Assembly (NCBI GenBank): GCA_019417975.1
Contig: DYCT01000042.1
Span: forward strand, 1 to 10,849
From: Bacteroides sp.
GTDB lineage: Bacteria; Bacteroidota; Bacteroidia; Bacteroidales; Bacteroidaceae
Length of the DNA stretch: 10,849 bases
Direction of reading: 5' to 3'
A program made the position numbers and the translations under genes. The notes under the pieces are model-generated. The model was not told where the DNA came from, made no database searches, and was given only the letters and a program-made list of their open reading frames with translations. How positions within the stretch are numbered: the stretch's first letter is position 1; each line of letters begins with the position of its first letter. This document shows, one piece after another, positions 1 through 9,251 of the stretch.

Positions 1-3
1 GTT

Positions 4-1161
4 TTACCGAACCCATACATTCAAGATTTCTCCTATATACATCTTATGTAGTGGTTTTCCGTCCCATTCGTCTTGGAGTTCCGGACTTTCGATTGCTTCC
101 GGGCTAAGCGGTTGGGAAATCAGCTTCCGGCATTCGATAATCATCCAAGCCTGTCGGTAGGCCGTATTTCCTTTGGGAGTAACCAGCGGAGTGAGTCCGG
201 CAGCCTGAGCTTTATCTTCGTTGCGACCTGTATGTGTACCGCAGTAGCGCAAGGCTTCGCGCGATGCTTCGGTATAGAAAGTCAAGGTGTAAGTATTGGC
301 TTGCTCCATGAGTGTATAGGTGTGGCGGGTGGGATGGATGAAACAGAAAGCCACCGGTTTGTTGTACAAATGTCCCAGTCCGCCCCAGCTGGCAGTCATG
401 GGGTTGGCTTGTGAACCTTGACCGGCTGTGATGAGCATCCAGTTTTCGGAAAGCATCTTGATGATGTTGCCGGGGATTTGGTCGGGGCGGATAGCAGTAT
501 AGCCTTGCAGACTTTCTGTCGGTGTGCTTGTGGCTTGAGTTTGGGCAAGCGACTCGCGAATGGATTCCTGATAAGGAGATATCACTTCGCTGACTCGGAC
601 AGCAAAACGGGTGTGCAAATCTTCGATGAGGTTGTTGACCAAGTCGATGGTTCCTGTACGGAATTTCCTACTTGTATAGGCCAGCTTGGTTTTGTCTTTG
701 TTCAGAGCCACCTCGTCGGTTATCCACTCTTCGGCTGTCACCTTCTTGTCTTTTTCACCATATATATAATAGATGTCGCTTATGCGCATAGACACTTCCC
801 CTTTTGTCACGGCGAAGTAAACGCGATAAAAGGTCTTGGCACGGTTCATGGCAAACGCCCGGTCGGAGAAAATAATGTATTCGCAACCTTGGTCTATCAG
901 TTGCCCCTGCTCGGCATTGACAAGCAGGGTACGTCCCCAGTTGCCTTGTTCGGGATTGGTGACGAAGCGTTTATCGTTCCATTCTTGCAGACATTCGAAC
1001 AGCTGCGCTTGCGATAGTTCCGGAAATAGATACGTATGGGTAAATGTCACTTTCCCATCGGTTACGGGAACAGCTCCCTCCAAATATTTGGAGTCAGTCT
1101 GCGCCCATGTGGCACCGACCAGGATGAGTGTGCTGATTATAAAAACGATTGTTCTTTTCAT
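4..1161 (-). CDS. Exported DUF4468 / flavin reductase-like fusion protein
   Basis: This 385-residue protein has two parts behind a signal peptide. Residues 1-20 are a typical Sec signal (MKR, a hydrophobic core, then ATWA before Gln21), with no lipobox cysteine, so a soluble periplasmic or surface protein is inferred. Residues ~36-190 resemble DUF4468, a Bacteroidota domain with a predicted TBP-like fold and unknown function. A Ser/Thr/Gln-rich linker (~200-220) leads to a flavin reductase-like split-barrel domain at ~226-385, recognised from the NWMLITAG, NPMTASWGGLG and KPVAFCFIHPTRHT stretches. Relatives of that domain bind FMN or reduce flavins; activity here is inferred. The reading frame stays open upstream to 1416, but that extension lies inside sprA and would bury the signal peptide, so ATG at 1161 is the start. 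It lies 44 bp after sprA and is probably co-transcribed. The stop codon lies 3 bases from the window edge. Confidence 0.85.
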   Translation of the reverse strand: MKRTIVFIISTLILVGATWAQTDSKYLEGAVPVTDGKVTFTHTYLFPELSQAQLFECLQEWNDKRFVTNPEQGNWGRTLLVNAEQGQLIDQGCEYIIFSDRAFAMNRAKTFYRVYFAVTKGEVSMRISDIYYIYGEKDKKVTAEEWITDEVALNKDKTKLAYTSRKFRTGTIDLVNNLIEDLHTRFAVRVSEVISPYQESIRESLAQTQATSTPTESLQGYTAIRPDQIPGNIIKMLSENWMLITAGQGSQANPMTASWGGLGHLYNKPVAFCFIHPTRHTYTLMEQANTYTLTFYTEASREALRYCGTHTGRNEDKAQAAGLTPLVTPKGNTAYRQAWMIIECRKLISQPLSPEAIESPELQDEWDGKPLHKMYIGEILNVWVR

Positions 1162-1179
1162 ATCTGAATCTATGTTTGA

Positions 1180-1197
1180 AAGTTGGGATATCAACTT
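1180..1197 (-). other. Small inverted repeat in the sprA to DUF4468 gene gap
   Basis: A 6-bp inverted repeat (AAGTTG / CAACTT) with a 6-base loop sits in the 44-bp gap after the sprA stop. Read on the minus strand it is followed by only three T residues. It is therefore too weak to call an intrinsic terminator. It could be a partial attenuator, an mRNA-stabilising hairpin or chance. Confidence 0.3.
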
Positions 1198-1205
1198 ATC
1201 GGTTG

Positions 1206-4200
1206 TTAACGTGTCAGAGAGAACTTCAGTGCAATACCGAAATCGGAGTTCGTCACCGGATACGATGAAGAAGAAACCAACGGAATGGTCTTCTCCCGGT
1301 CGAAATAGAGGCGGACGGTGAGCAGACGCGACAGGGTATAGTCGGCCGAAACAGACAACTTCAAGGCTCTGTTTCCACTGGTGGCTTGTGTGGTAGCTAC
1401 CTGGATGTCGCGGCATAATGCCGACTGGTTGCGGAGGGAGAAGTCTGCACGTAGATTCAAGTCGTTGCTGACGTTGTTCTGACGTTTGCCTGTATCTTTT
1501 CCTCTTTGCTTGCTTGAACCGGTCTTGCCACGGTCGCCGAAGAGCTTCAAGTTGGTGATTTTATATCCCATGCCGACAACGAAGTCTTTCGAACCGTTTT
1601 CCACCAGTTGGTTGGCCGAAGTGCTCAAGGTCAGTACGCGCGTCTTTTTATATTCCACTTTAGCGGTTACATTGTTTTTGAACGTCATGTCTACACCGAT
1701 GAGCGGAGAGAACTGTTCGTTGATGCTTACCGTACTGATGTCGTAGATGCTCGATGGCACGAAGCTACCCTCGTCGGTTATGTCTTGGATGAAACCGATG
1801 TCGCCCATATAGCTGTAGAAATTCTGGTAGGTGTTGTAGGAACCTATCGAATAGATGCTTCGGTACGCATGGTTGATGTTGAAGCTCTTGAATACTTTTT
1901 TGAAGCAATCCAGTTTACTCAGTCCGCTATAAGTGATTTTCCAGTTTGGCATCATGGAGAAGAGTTTCGGAAACAGGTCGAGCGAAGAGCTTTGAGAATT
2001 GCGACCCGTATAGGCTGCCAGAAACGCAGGAATCATCACATCGGGCGAATATTTGTTTACCGTACCGTTTTCCGGATTGAACGGAATGTTGGTTCCCGGA
2101 TAAGTGGCATGGGCATATCGGGCTTCTACTCTTTTTTGGATAACATCCAGGTTGTGTAGAAACTTGTCGAAAGACGAGTTGCGGTATCCATGTTTGGCAT
2201 CGCTCTTTTTAAATGTATTGCCGATGGTGATAACGGTCATGTTGAAGTTACCGCTACGTGTTTCCGGCATGCCATCGAACATATACTGGATGCTTTTGGC
2301 CTTGTTGGTTGTATGGCTGGCATTCAAGTCGATTTTGAAATCGCGGAAAGGCTCCAATGTGACACGTATTTGCAGGTCTTCCATGGCATTGGAGGTGGCA
2401 GGGTCGATGATGGAGTCGTTGCCGGAGAGCCATCCTCTTTCGGCAGCCTTGCGGATATAGTCTTCGCCCTGCATACCGAATGCGAAGTCCAGGCCCGGTG
2501 CAAACATGCCTCCGATTTTCTTCTGTCCCAACATGTCGCCTACTTCAGGCATATAGCCGGGCAAGGTCATGGCGTATGTGTTGCGGTAAGTGATGCTGAC
2601 GTTGCGTACCAGCATGGTGAAGCGGGCTGCATATTGCATGATTTTGTACCATTTCTTTTCTTCCGGTTTTGGCAAGGGGAGAACGGTCACCTTCACTTTG
2701 ACAGAGTCGTGGTTGGTAATGATGATTTGGTTGGCATCTTTCACTTTATACTCCAGGCGATAGTGGGTGCCATTGGCTGTAAGGGCACTGACACGCACAC
2801 GCTTGTTGTTCAGCTTGTGTGAGAGGGTTACTGTGGTGTCCATCCGCAGTCGGATTTCTTTTTCAAACTTCTTGGCTTTTGCTTTTTCATCGCCGGATTT
2901 TGTACGGTTTCTGCTATTCTGGCTGTTGCGGCTGTTGTTGCCAGTCCGCGACTTGCTGCCCGAGAATTTTTTATTGGTTGCTTTCAGGAACGGTACCTTA
3001 TTATATAGGAGCTCCAGGTTGAAGCGTCCGTTGATATCGAACGAGCGTTGATTGTCGATGGTGTTCATGCTGATGTTTTCTGCCAACTCGACACCGCGAT
3101 CCCAATGATAGGATGAGGAGAATTTGGCATCGGATGTTACCCAGTCGAATGCCGGAATTTTGTTGATAGGCAACTGGTAACTGGCATTGAACGACTGCTG
3201 ATAGTCCAACGGACGACCAAATCCGCGCAAGCTCTGCTTTACGGAGTCTTTCCAGGCTGCATATTCGTCGGGATAGCGGTCTTTGTTCACCGGGCCGTAA
3301 GGCTCTTCCACTTCGGCATGGGTTGCCGAGTTGAAGTTCATCTTCAGATTCTTGGTCAAGTCCCATCGTATGGTGAAGTCGCGATTCCAAAGGAAATCTT
3401 TCGACGTAGACAACGGGATATCGTTGTCGCTACCGTAGGTGTTCTCCAAATCGCGCATTTGCAATTCGTAGTAATGGCGTGACATGTCGGTGTTGAACGC
3501 GATGCTTTGTGGCAGGTAGTTGATGCCAAAATCTTTGAAGATGCGCAACCAGGGCGATTTGCTTTTTATCTTTTTGAAAGGCGACCAGGTGGGTAAGGCC
3601 GGAGCATAGGCATAGCCGAAGTTTGCATTCCAGTTGTTGTCAGTTTCCCAGGCCGTCGTATTTCCCTGGTTATGTTGCTTGGTAAACGAATAGCCTAACG
3701 TGAAGTTGGCAGGGTCGTACGGCATCGGTTTCTTGCTTTGGATGTCGACCCGCACATTGCTTAAGCTGAAGTTTTTGTAGACAGCGACTTCTTGTGCAAT
3801 GGTTTTCAATGAGTCTTTCTGATGTTTGTTTGGCAGAGCCTTCAACGCATCTTTCAGCGACATATCCTTGTCCAGCGGGTTGTAGAGCGGACTGGTAATT
3901 TCTTTCGAGTAAGAGAAATAGACAGGTGCGCTTACCTTCGCTTTGGCAGGGAACAGTTTTCCCAGTTCGAAGCTGGTGGTGATGCTGTATTGATAGAAGT
4001 CATCCAGACGACGTTGGCTAACGCTTTGGTCCAACCCGCCGAAGCCTGCTGTATCGGCATGACCCGCCAGATTGACTGTTCCCAAGTCGCTGAGCTGTAC
4101 ATTGAGGTTGCCTTGTGCTGCCCATCCGCCGTCTTCGTTGAACTCTGTCAGACGCAATTCGTTGACCCAGATTTCGGCCGACTGGGTGGTACGTGAGTTG

Positions 4201-7200
4201 TTGCGTACACCAATCATGATGGTTTTTACTTCGGCCAAGCTTGGGTTACCGATGATGCTTACTTTGTTGGCGGGCTTTTCCGGGTCGTATGAACTGTAGA
4301 GCGAGGCATAGCTGACCCCATCTTCTCCCCGGTTCTTGGCTGTATTCCGTTCTCGTTTCAGATTGGTCAATACCGAAAAGTCGATGTCGAGTGCATTCTC
4401 TTCAGGCCATACTTTGCTTCGTCCGGCATCGTTGTATTTGCCTTCGGGAGTCAGCTTCAGCGGTATCTCGTATTCATAGTAGTTGTTTTTGTAGTCGGAG
4501 CCCAGCCGGATGAACATAGAGATGTATCCATCTTCCAGCGTGATGTTGTCGATGGGCTTTTCTGCATGGGCGAACATTTTCAGGCGACGATACTGGCGCA
4601 TATCCATTCCTACATTCTTATACACCGCACGCGCATCTCCGCTTGCCAAGTCGGTTACGGTAAGGCTCATGGCTTGTTCGTTTTGCTGGACCAGCTGGGG
4701 TTGGCTGGGGTCGAGCACACGAGAGATGCCTGGAGGAATCACATAGTTGACCGGCTCTTTATCGCCATTCTCTTCCAGATTGACAGCAGCCACGGTCAGT
4801 CGGCCGCTCGAAGTCGATTGGCTGCTTAGCGGTTGTTCGTAAGTACGCCATTCACCTCTGACCAGCTCCATGGTAGCAAAACGAAGGATGGTAGGCTCTT
4901 CGAATTGTGTCATGTACATACGCATGAAGCGGATAGACTTCAAATCGGAGATACCATTGATAGACTTACCCCCTTTCACCGGTACTTTAAACTGATACCA
5001 TTTCACGGTTTCCGTGCTTCCATTGCGGAGCTTGACGGCAGCTTCACGTACATTGGTGATGTAGTTGCTGCCTACTTGCATTTTTTCCGGAACCAGGTCG
5101 ATGGTATATTCAAAATATTTTTCAGTTTCGTTCATCGTGTTGTCCTGGTTGATATCTTCGATATCGGGGGTTGTTTTCGCTGCCATGTCTTCCGAAGCCA
5201 TGGAGTTTCCTTCCGTTCCGTTGTAATATTTGTAGCGGTCCAGGATGGATACTTGCTTTTCGTCGAGGTCTTTGCCTCGGTAGTGGTGGAAATTGTCTCC
5301 GGCAGGGTCGGCTTCCAATTTGGCATAGTATTCGGCCGAAACTTTACCGCGCACGTTGTCCAAGTAGTTTTTGTATGAAGGGAAAGTCAACTCTTGCTCG
5401 GACGACAGACCGTTGAGACCCACATCCTGCGACGAGCGGTTTTGAGTGTCGAAGGCATAGACGATGCTGCGCTCTTTGGGTACATATCCCCAAACGGTAG
5501 ATTCCACCTTGGTAGAGTCTCCGTCGACAGGAATTCCGTTTTCATAGAATTTCTTTCCATCTTTGAGCACATCTTCCGATACCTCGCCCAAGTTGATGAC
5601 GAACGAGCCACCTCTGCGTTTGCCCGAAGTAGATTCATAGATGAATGGGTCCAGCATCCAGAACTCGATGTATTCGATGTTGGCGGTCTCGAAATCGCTG
5701 GTATCCAGTTTTCGCATCATGCCTCCCCATCGTTTGGCGGGGTCGTTGAGCTTGCCGTCCTGTTTGAGGTCGGTATCCAGGTTGTATGGGCCACGCTCGT
5801 CGGGATAGTAAGCCAAGTTCAGCACAGAGAGGGTAGAAGAACCCATCATCGAGGTGGAAATATCCTTGTTGGGGTATAGCTCGCGTTCGTATACTTCACG
5901 CACATAGTGGCTGGACAGTTGCTCTATGTCGTTTTTGATGTGACTGGGCGTCAGGCTTGAATTCTTGCGTGTGAAGAGCGGATCGATGGTATACCAACTC
6001 AGCAATGCACGGTTCATGCCGTATGTCAAATCGTTGGTGCGTTTCGATTCGGCAAAGCTCGACGGGGTGCTGGCCAGCATCCAGTAGGACGGTTGGTGAA
6101 TGTCGATACCATTCTTGGTCGATTCGAAGTCGTCGATGTAAGACGCATTGTCTTGGATGCCCTTCGCATGTCCGGGTATCAGTTGGGCAAATTCGGCTGT
6201 GAAACTGATATTGGATGGCTGAGTTGCATTGATGAACGGTATTTTGTCAATCATGTTGGTCAGCCATTGCGACTGTTTCTTCCAGGAAGTGTTCAGCCCC
6301 CAAAGCGTGTTTGAAATGGGCTCATCGCCCATGGTCACTTTGCTGGTTAGCGGTTTTTCGCTGAGGTGCATGATGGTACCGCCTATCTGGAAGTTCTTGG
6401 TAAAGTCGTAGGTGAAGTTCATGCCCAGCATTGTTTTTCGCTGCATACTGAAGTTGGTGTTGCTCTCCAGACTGACACTTACAGCCGTTCCGGCATCGAT
6501 GATGCTTTGGTTCAAGATGGTTACCACACCCATGGTATAGTCCACACTATAGTCTACATTCTCCGTCAAGGTCTGTCCACCGGCAGTGACATGTACCGAT
6601 CCGGCCGGGATGTTCATGGCGCCCACATGGATTTCAGAACCCGATGAGGCTTTGTATTTACCTTTCAGCTTGAACTTGTTTTTCTCTGCGATTTGCTTGG
6701 CCACTGTTTTGGTCGAGTCGTACAGCTCCTGGTAGATGTATTTCTTTGCAATCTCATCATCCCCGATGGCCTTTTGCAAGTGGCTACCGAATGGCTCTAC
6801 TACCGGAAAGAAGATGCGGCCGTTTTGCGAGTTGACCGTATAGCCTTCTACATAGTCGAAGAAACCGTTAGGCTGTTTCTGGTTGTTGTTGTCCAGTCGG
6901 TCTAAGTTCATGACCCGGATAAGCGGTTGCTTCTTGATTTTTCCTTCCGGGATGTAATTGATGTACACACCTGTCGTATCGCTTTGGTACAAGATGTCCA
7001 ATCGGAATTTATCTTGCTGTATTTGATATGCATTGAGCGAATAGACGTTTTTCATCATCAAGTCCCAGCTTGTGGAGGCAGGAGAGTTGGATGTATTTTT
7101 CAAGAGCTTTACAAACAGACTCTTTCTGGTATCGGTAATGTCCGAGGCAAATTCTCCGACCTGGTAGGTACGTCCGCCTTTGGTATACTCGAATGCTACG

Positions 7201-8600
7201 GCCAACACCTCGTCGGGTTGTAGGGTCTGCTTTAATGAGATGTATCCCAATTTACTGTTTAGGGTATACTCTGAGGCGTTAAGCAGGCGGGCGCTCTCTA
7301 TCTTTTCGTATTCCATACCTGCATCCATAAAGGTGGAAAGGGTAGGAGTCACTTGCTCGATGTTACGAATCTGATTGTATGTGTTGTTGATGGTTGCATA
7401 CAGACTGTTGGCGGCATTGCACGGATAAGATTCCGCTCCCGATTGCCAAAGGGCGGTGTTGCCGATGACATCGTGTTCGGCCAGGTCGGTAAAGGCAATG
7501 ATGTTTCGAGGGCTGTCGTAGTTGCCTTTCTTGTTGGTAATCCATACCTCTATACGTCCGATGGATATGCCGGATGCGATATTGGGCAGCTGCTGCATAT
7601 TCTTATCGTAGGTATTGCGGAAGTAATGTGCCAGGAAGAAGTGGCGGTTCTCGTCATAGTCGGTGACAGACAAATCGAATTCGGTAAGTTGGGCGCCTCC
7701 CTTCGAGGTGACTGTCTTTGATTCTGATTCCTGTTGTGAGACAACGGTCTGTATTTTCAGCTTTCCGAACTGTAAGTCGGCACGGATACCGAAGAGCGAT
7801 GAGGCTCCACGGATGAGGGAACTGTTGGTAGGCATGCTCACATTACCGGCTTCCAGCAGTTTGATGATTTCATCTTCTTTCCCTTCGTATTTCAACTTGA
7901 TTTTCTTTGTATCAAAATCGAATGTTGCATCGGTGTTGTAATTCAGGTTCATGTTTACCTTGTCACCGACTTTACCGTTTACATTGATGTTGATTTTTTC
8001 ATCGAAGTCGAATCCAAATGTATTTCGGGCACGTTCGGGCAATGACGGGTTTTTGAGCTTTTGGAATTTACCACCGAAGCTCAGCTCTGCACTACCTTGG
8101 GTCTTGATTTGTACACCGCCCGGACCGAATATCTTCTCTGCCGGTCCGATGTCGAACTTCATGTCGGCGAAGTTGAATTGGTCTTTTCCGCCTGTATTGA
8201 ACAGTTCGGAAGTCTTGTTGCGATAATAATCTTGAAGCGACTTCTTTAAACTCCATTCGGCATATTCTTCCGGAGTCAGATGTAGAGGGACGTCGACATA
8301 CTCTTCGTTTGCCTTTGTTCCTATTATATAGAGGTTGTTTTTCTCATCGTATACGACCTCGGTCTTTAGGTTTTCGGGTGTGCGCAGGTCGGCAGCCGTC
8401 TTCTTGATGTCCTCCAGTGTTTCGGGCGTTGTCTTTCGTACGGTGTAGCGCGGCTTGACAGAGTCTTGCGGCTGAACTGCTTTCGGCAAGAGCCATTCCG
8501 AACTCAGACGGGCATACGATGTGGAACTGATGGCTGCAATGGTGTGTAGGCTGCATGCCGTCAGTGCGATGTAAAGTATGTTTCGTAAGGACCGTCTCAT
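1206..8600 (-). CDS. sprA: SprA/Sov family T9SS outer-membrane translocon
   Basis: This 2464-residue protein matches the usual SprA/Sov size (about 2400-2500). In Flavobacterium and Porphyromonas, SprA/Sov is the very large beta-barrel that passes T9SS cargo across the outer membrane. Residues 1-30 are a signal peptide (basic MRRSLR, hydrophobic core, candidate cleavage near IAA or SYA). SprA_N-type sequence covers roughly residues 100-500, including FDEKININVNGKVGDKVNMN (199-218) and EVWITN (351-356). A related segment recurs around EIWVNELRL (1476-1484), consistent with the duplicated SprA_N architecture of the family. The family-typical YIDDFES stretch begins at residue 821. An Asn/Arg/Ser/Lys-rich linker lies at ~1876-1915. 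The rest alternates polar and hydrophobic residues as expected for barrel strands, and the C-terminus (FGIALKFSLTR) looks like a normal last strand. There is no frameshift. ATG 8600 is 13 bp after ruvA, with no obvious Shine-Dalgarno. Whether it secretes T9SS cargo here depends on partners outside the window. Confidence 0.95.
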   Translation of the reverse strand: MRRSLRNILYIALTACSLHTIAAISSTSYARLSSEWLLPKAVQPQDSVKPRYTVRKTTPETLEDIKKTAADLRTPENLKTEVVYDEKNNLYIIGTKANEEYVDVPLHLTPEEYAEWSLKKSLQDYYRNKTSELFNTGGKDQFNFADMKFDIGPAEKIFGPGGVQIKTQGSAELSFGGKFQKLKNPSLPERARNTFGFDFDEKININVNGKVGDKVNMNLNYNTDATFDFDTKKIKLKYEGKEDEIIKLLEAGNVSMPTNSSLIRGASSLFGIRADLQFGKLKIQTVVSQQESESKTVTSKGGAQLTEFDLSVTDYDENRHFFLAHYFRNTYDKNMQQLPNIASGISIGRIEVWITNKKGNYDSPRNIIAFTDLAEHDVIGNTALWQSGAESYPCNAANSLYATINNTYNQIRNIEQVTPTLSTFMDAGMEYEKIESARLLNASEYTLNSKLGYISLKQTLQPDEVLAVAFEYTKGGRTYQVGEFASDITDTRKSLFVKLLKNTSNSPASTSWDLMMKNVYSLNAYQIQQDKFRLDILYQSDTTGVYINYIPEGKIKKQPLIRVMNLDRLDNNNQKQPNGFFDYVEGYTVNSQNGRIFFPVVEPFGSHLQKAIGDDEIAKKYIYQELYDSTKTVAKQIAEKNKFKLKGKYKASSGSEIHVGAMNIPAGSVHVTAGGQTLTENVDYSVDYTMGVVTILNQSIIDAGTAVSVSLESNTNFSMQRKTMLGMNFTYDFTKNFQIGGTIMHLSEKPLTSKVTMGDEPISNTLWGLNTSWKKQSQWLTNMIDKIPFINATQPSNISFTAEFAQLIPGHAKGIQDNASYIDDFESTKNGIDIHQPSYWMLASTPSSFAESKRTNDLTYGMNRALLSWYTIDPLFTRKNSSLTPSHIKNDIEQLSSHYVREVYERELYPNKDISTSMMGSSTLSVLNLAYYPDERGPYNLDTDLKQDGKLNDPAKRWGGMMRKLDTSDFETANIEYIEFWMLDPFIYESTSGKRRGGSFVINLGEVSEDVLKDGKKFYENGIPVDGDSTKVESTVWGYVPKERSIVYAFDTQNRSSQDVGLNGLSSEQELTFPSYKNYLDNVRGKVSAEYYAKLEADPAGDNFHHYRGKDLDEKQVSILDRYKYYNGTEGNSMASEDMAAKTTPDIEDINQDNTMNETEKYFEYTIDLVPEKMQVGSNYITNVREAAVKLRNGSTETVKWYQFKVPVKGGKSINGISDLKSIRFMRMYMTQFEEPTILRFATMELVRGEWRTYEQPLSSQSTSSGRLTVAAVNLEENGDKEPVNYVIPPGISRVLDPSQPQLVQQNEQAMSLTVTDLASGDARAVYKNVGMDMRQYRRLKMFAHAEKPIDNITLEDGYISMFIRLGSDYKNNYYEYEIPLKLTPEGKYNDAGRSKVWPEENALDIDFSVLTNLKRERNTAKNRGEDGVSYASLYSSYDPEKPANKVSIIGNPSLAEVKTIMIGVRNNSRTTQSAEIWVNELRLTEFNEDGGWAAQGNLNVQLSDLGTVNLAGHADTAGFGGLDQSVSQRRLDDFYQYSITTSFELGKLFPAKAKVSAPVYFSYSKEITSPLYNPLDKDMSLKDALKALPNKHQKDSLKTIAQEVAVYKNFSLSNVRVDIQSKKPMPYDPANFTLGYSFTKQHNQGNTTAWETDNNWNANFGYAYAPALPTWSPFKKIKSKSPWLRIFKDFGINYLPQSIAFNTDMSRHYYELQMRDLENTYGSDNDIPLSTSKDFLWNRDFTIRWDLTKNLKMNFNSATHAEVEEPYGPVNKDRYPDEYAAWKDSVKQSLRGFGRPLDYQQSFNASYQLPINKIPAFDWVTSDAKFSSSYHWDRGVELAENISMNTIDNQRSFDINGRFNLELLYNKVPFLKATNKKFSGSKSRTGNNSRNSQNSRNRTKSGDEKAKAKKFEKEIRLRMDTTVTLSHKLNNKRVRVSALTANGTHYRLEYKVKDANQIIITNHDSVKVKVTVLPLPKPEEKKWYKIMQYAARFTMLVRNVSITYRNTYAMTLPGYMPEVGDMLGQKKIGGMFAPGLDFAFGMQGEDYIRKAAERGWLSGNDSIIDPATSNAMEDLQIRVTLEPFRDFKIDLNASHTTNKAKSIQYMFDGMPETRSGNFNMTVITIGNTFKKSDAKHGYRNSSFDKFLHNLDVIQKRVEARYAHATYPGTNIPFNPENGTVNKYSPDVMIPAFLAAYTGRNSQSSSLDLFPKLFSMMPNWKITYSGLSKLDCFKKVFKSFNINHAYRSIYSIGSYNTYQNFYSYMGDIGFIQDITDEGSFVPSSIYDISTVSINEQFSPLIGVDMTFKNNVTAKVEYKKTRVLTLSTSANQLVENGSKDFVVGMGYKITNLKLFGDRGKTGSSKQRGKDTGKRQNNVSNDLNLRADFSLRNQSALCRDIQVATTQATSGNRALKLSVSADYTLSRLLTVRLYFDREKTIPLVSSSSYPVTNSDFGIALKFSLTR

Positions 8601-8613
8601 CTGCTCTGAACTA

Positions 8614-9204
8614 TTATAAATGCTTCAATGCTAACTTGATGACTTGTTCTACCGGGAGGTTGGGGTTTTCCTTTAGGATGCTTGCCACTACTTTCTGCGA
8701 CGGAGCATTGTTGAATCCCAACATGGTCAGGGCTGCTACTGCTTCTTCCTGTATTTCGCTGTTGGCCATGGTTACGATGCCGGCTGTAACGTCGGTCTTG
8801 CCAAGGACACCAATTTTGTCTTTCAAGTCCACAATGATGCGTTGCGCTGTTTTTAGACCGATTCCTTTCACCGTTTTCAGCAGGTTGCTGTTGCCTGTGC
8901 TGATGAGTTCGCAAAGTTCAGCCGGCGAGTAGCTTGATAAAATCATACGAGCCGTGTTGCCTCCGATGCCGGACACAGAGATAAGCAGCAGGAACAATTC
9001 GCGCTCTTTCTTGTCAGCAAATCCAAAGAGGGTATACGCATCCTCGCGGATGGCTTCGTGGATGTAGAGCTTGCAACTTTTCTGGCTCTGGATGGCTGTA
9101 TAGGTATTTAGTGAAATGTTAATGCCGTATCCCATTCCGTTACAGTCGAGAGTAACTGTGGCGGGAGTTAAATCGGCAATGTCTCCTTTTATATATTCTA
9201 TCAT
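8614..9204 (-). CDS. ruvA: Holliday junction branch migration protein RuvA
   Basis: RuvA binds Holliday junctions as a tetramer and recruits the RuvB motor for branch migration in recombination and repair, in the cytoplasm. At 196 residues it is of normal family length. The N-terminal OB-fold (about 1-65) opens with MIEYIKGDIADL and contains the VTLDCNGMGYGI strand typical of the family. Two helix-hairpin-helix DNA-binding motifs follow: SVSGIGGNTAR (76-86) and VKGIGLKTAQRI (112-123). The C-terminal RuvB-contact domain (about 150-196) is present, with EEAVAALTMLGF. The start is the first Met of the canonical N-terminus, so no extension is needed. It is the first gene of a likely ruvA-sprA-DUF4468 operon. 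The DNA upstream has a good -7 box (9252-9259) but no clear ribosome-binding site, as is common in Bacteroidota. Confidence 0.97.
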   Translation of the reverse strand: MIEYIKGDIADLTPATVTLDCNGMGYGINISLNTYTAIQSQKSCKLYIHEAIREDAYTLFGFADKKERELFLLLISVSGIGGNTARMILSSYSPAELCELISTGNSNLLKTVKGIGLKTAQRIIVDLKDKIGVLGKTDVTAGIVTMANSEIQEEAVAALTMLGFNNAPSQKVVASILKENPNLPVEQVIKLALKHL

Positions 9205-9251
9205 TTGATATCAGTTGTTTTTCGATTTTGGCTTTTGCACACAATCGGGCG

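Noticed and set aside
418..1017. 199-residue plus-strand ORF opposite the DUF4468/flavin reductase gene
   Set aside because: It is the antisense of a well-supported coding sequence and its translation shows no domain or signal.
1162..1416. N-terminal extension of the DUF4468/flavin reductase ORF by 85 residues, to a Met at 1416
   Set aside because: It lies wholly or largely inside the 3' end of sprA, has no family resemblance, and would hide a textbook signal peptide that starts at the Met at 1161.
2190..2822. 210-residue plus-strand ORF opposite sprA
   Set aside because: It is an antisense shadow; several similar open frames occur along sprA because stop codons are rare in the complementary frames of this codon usage.
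3001..3390. 129-residue minus-strand ORF inside sprA
   Set aside because: It is an alternative frame of the intact sprA reading frame, of odd composition and no recognisable family, so it is a shadow and not an overlapping gene.
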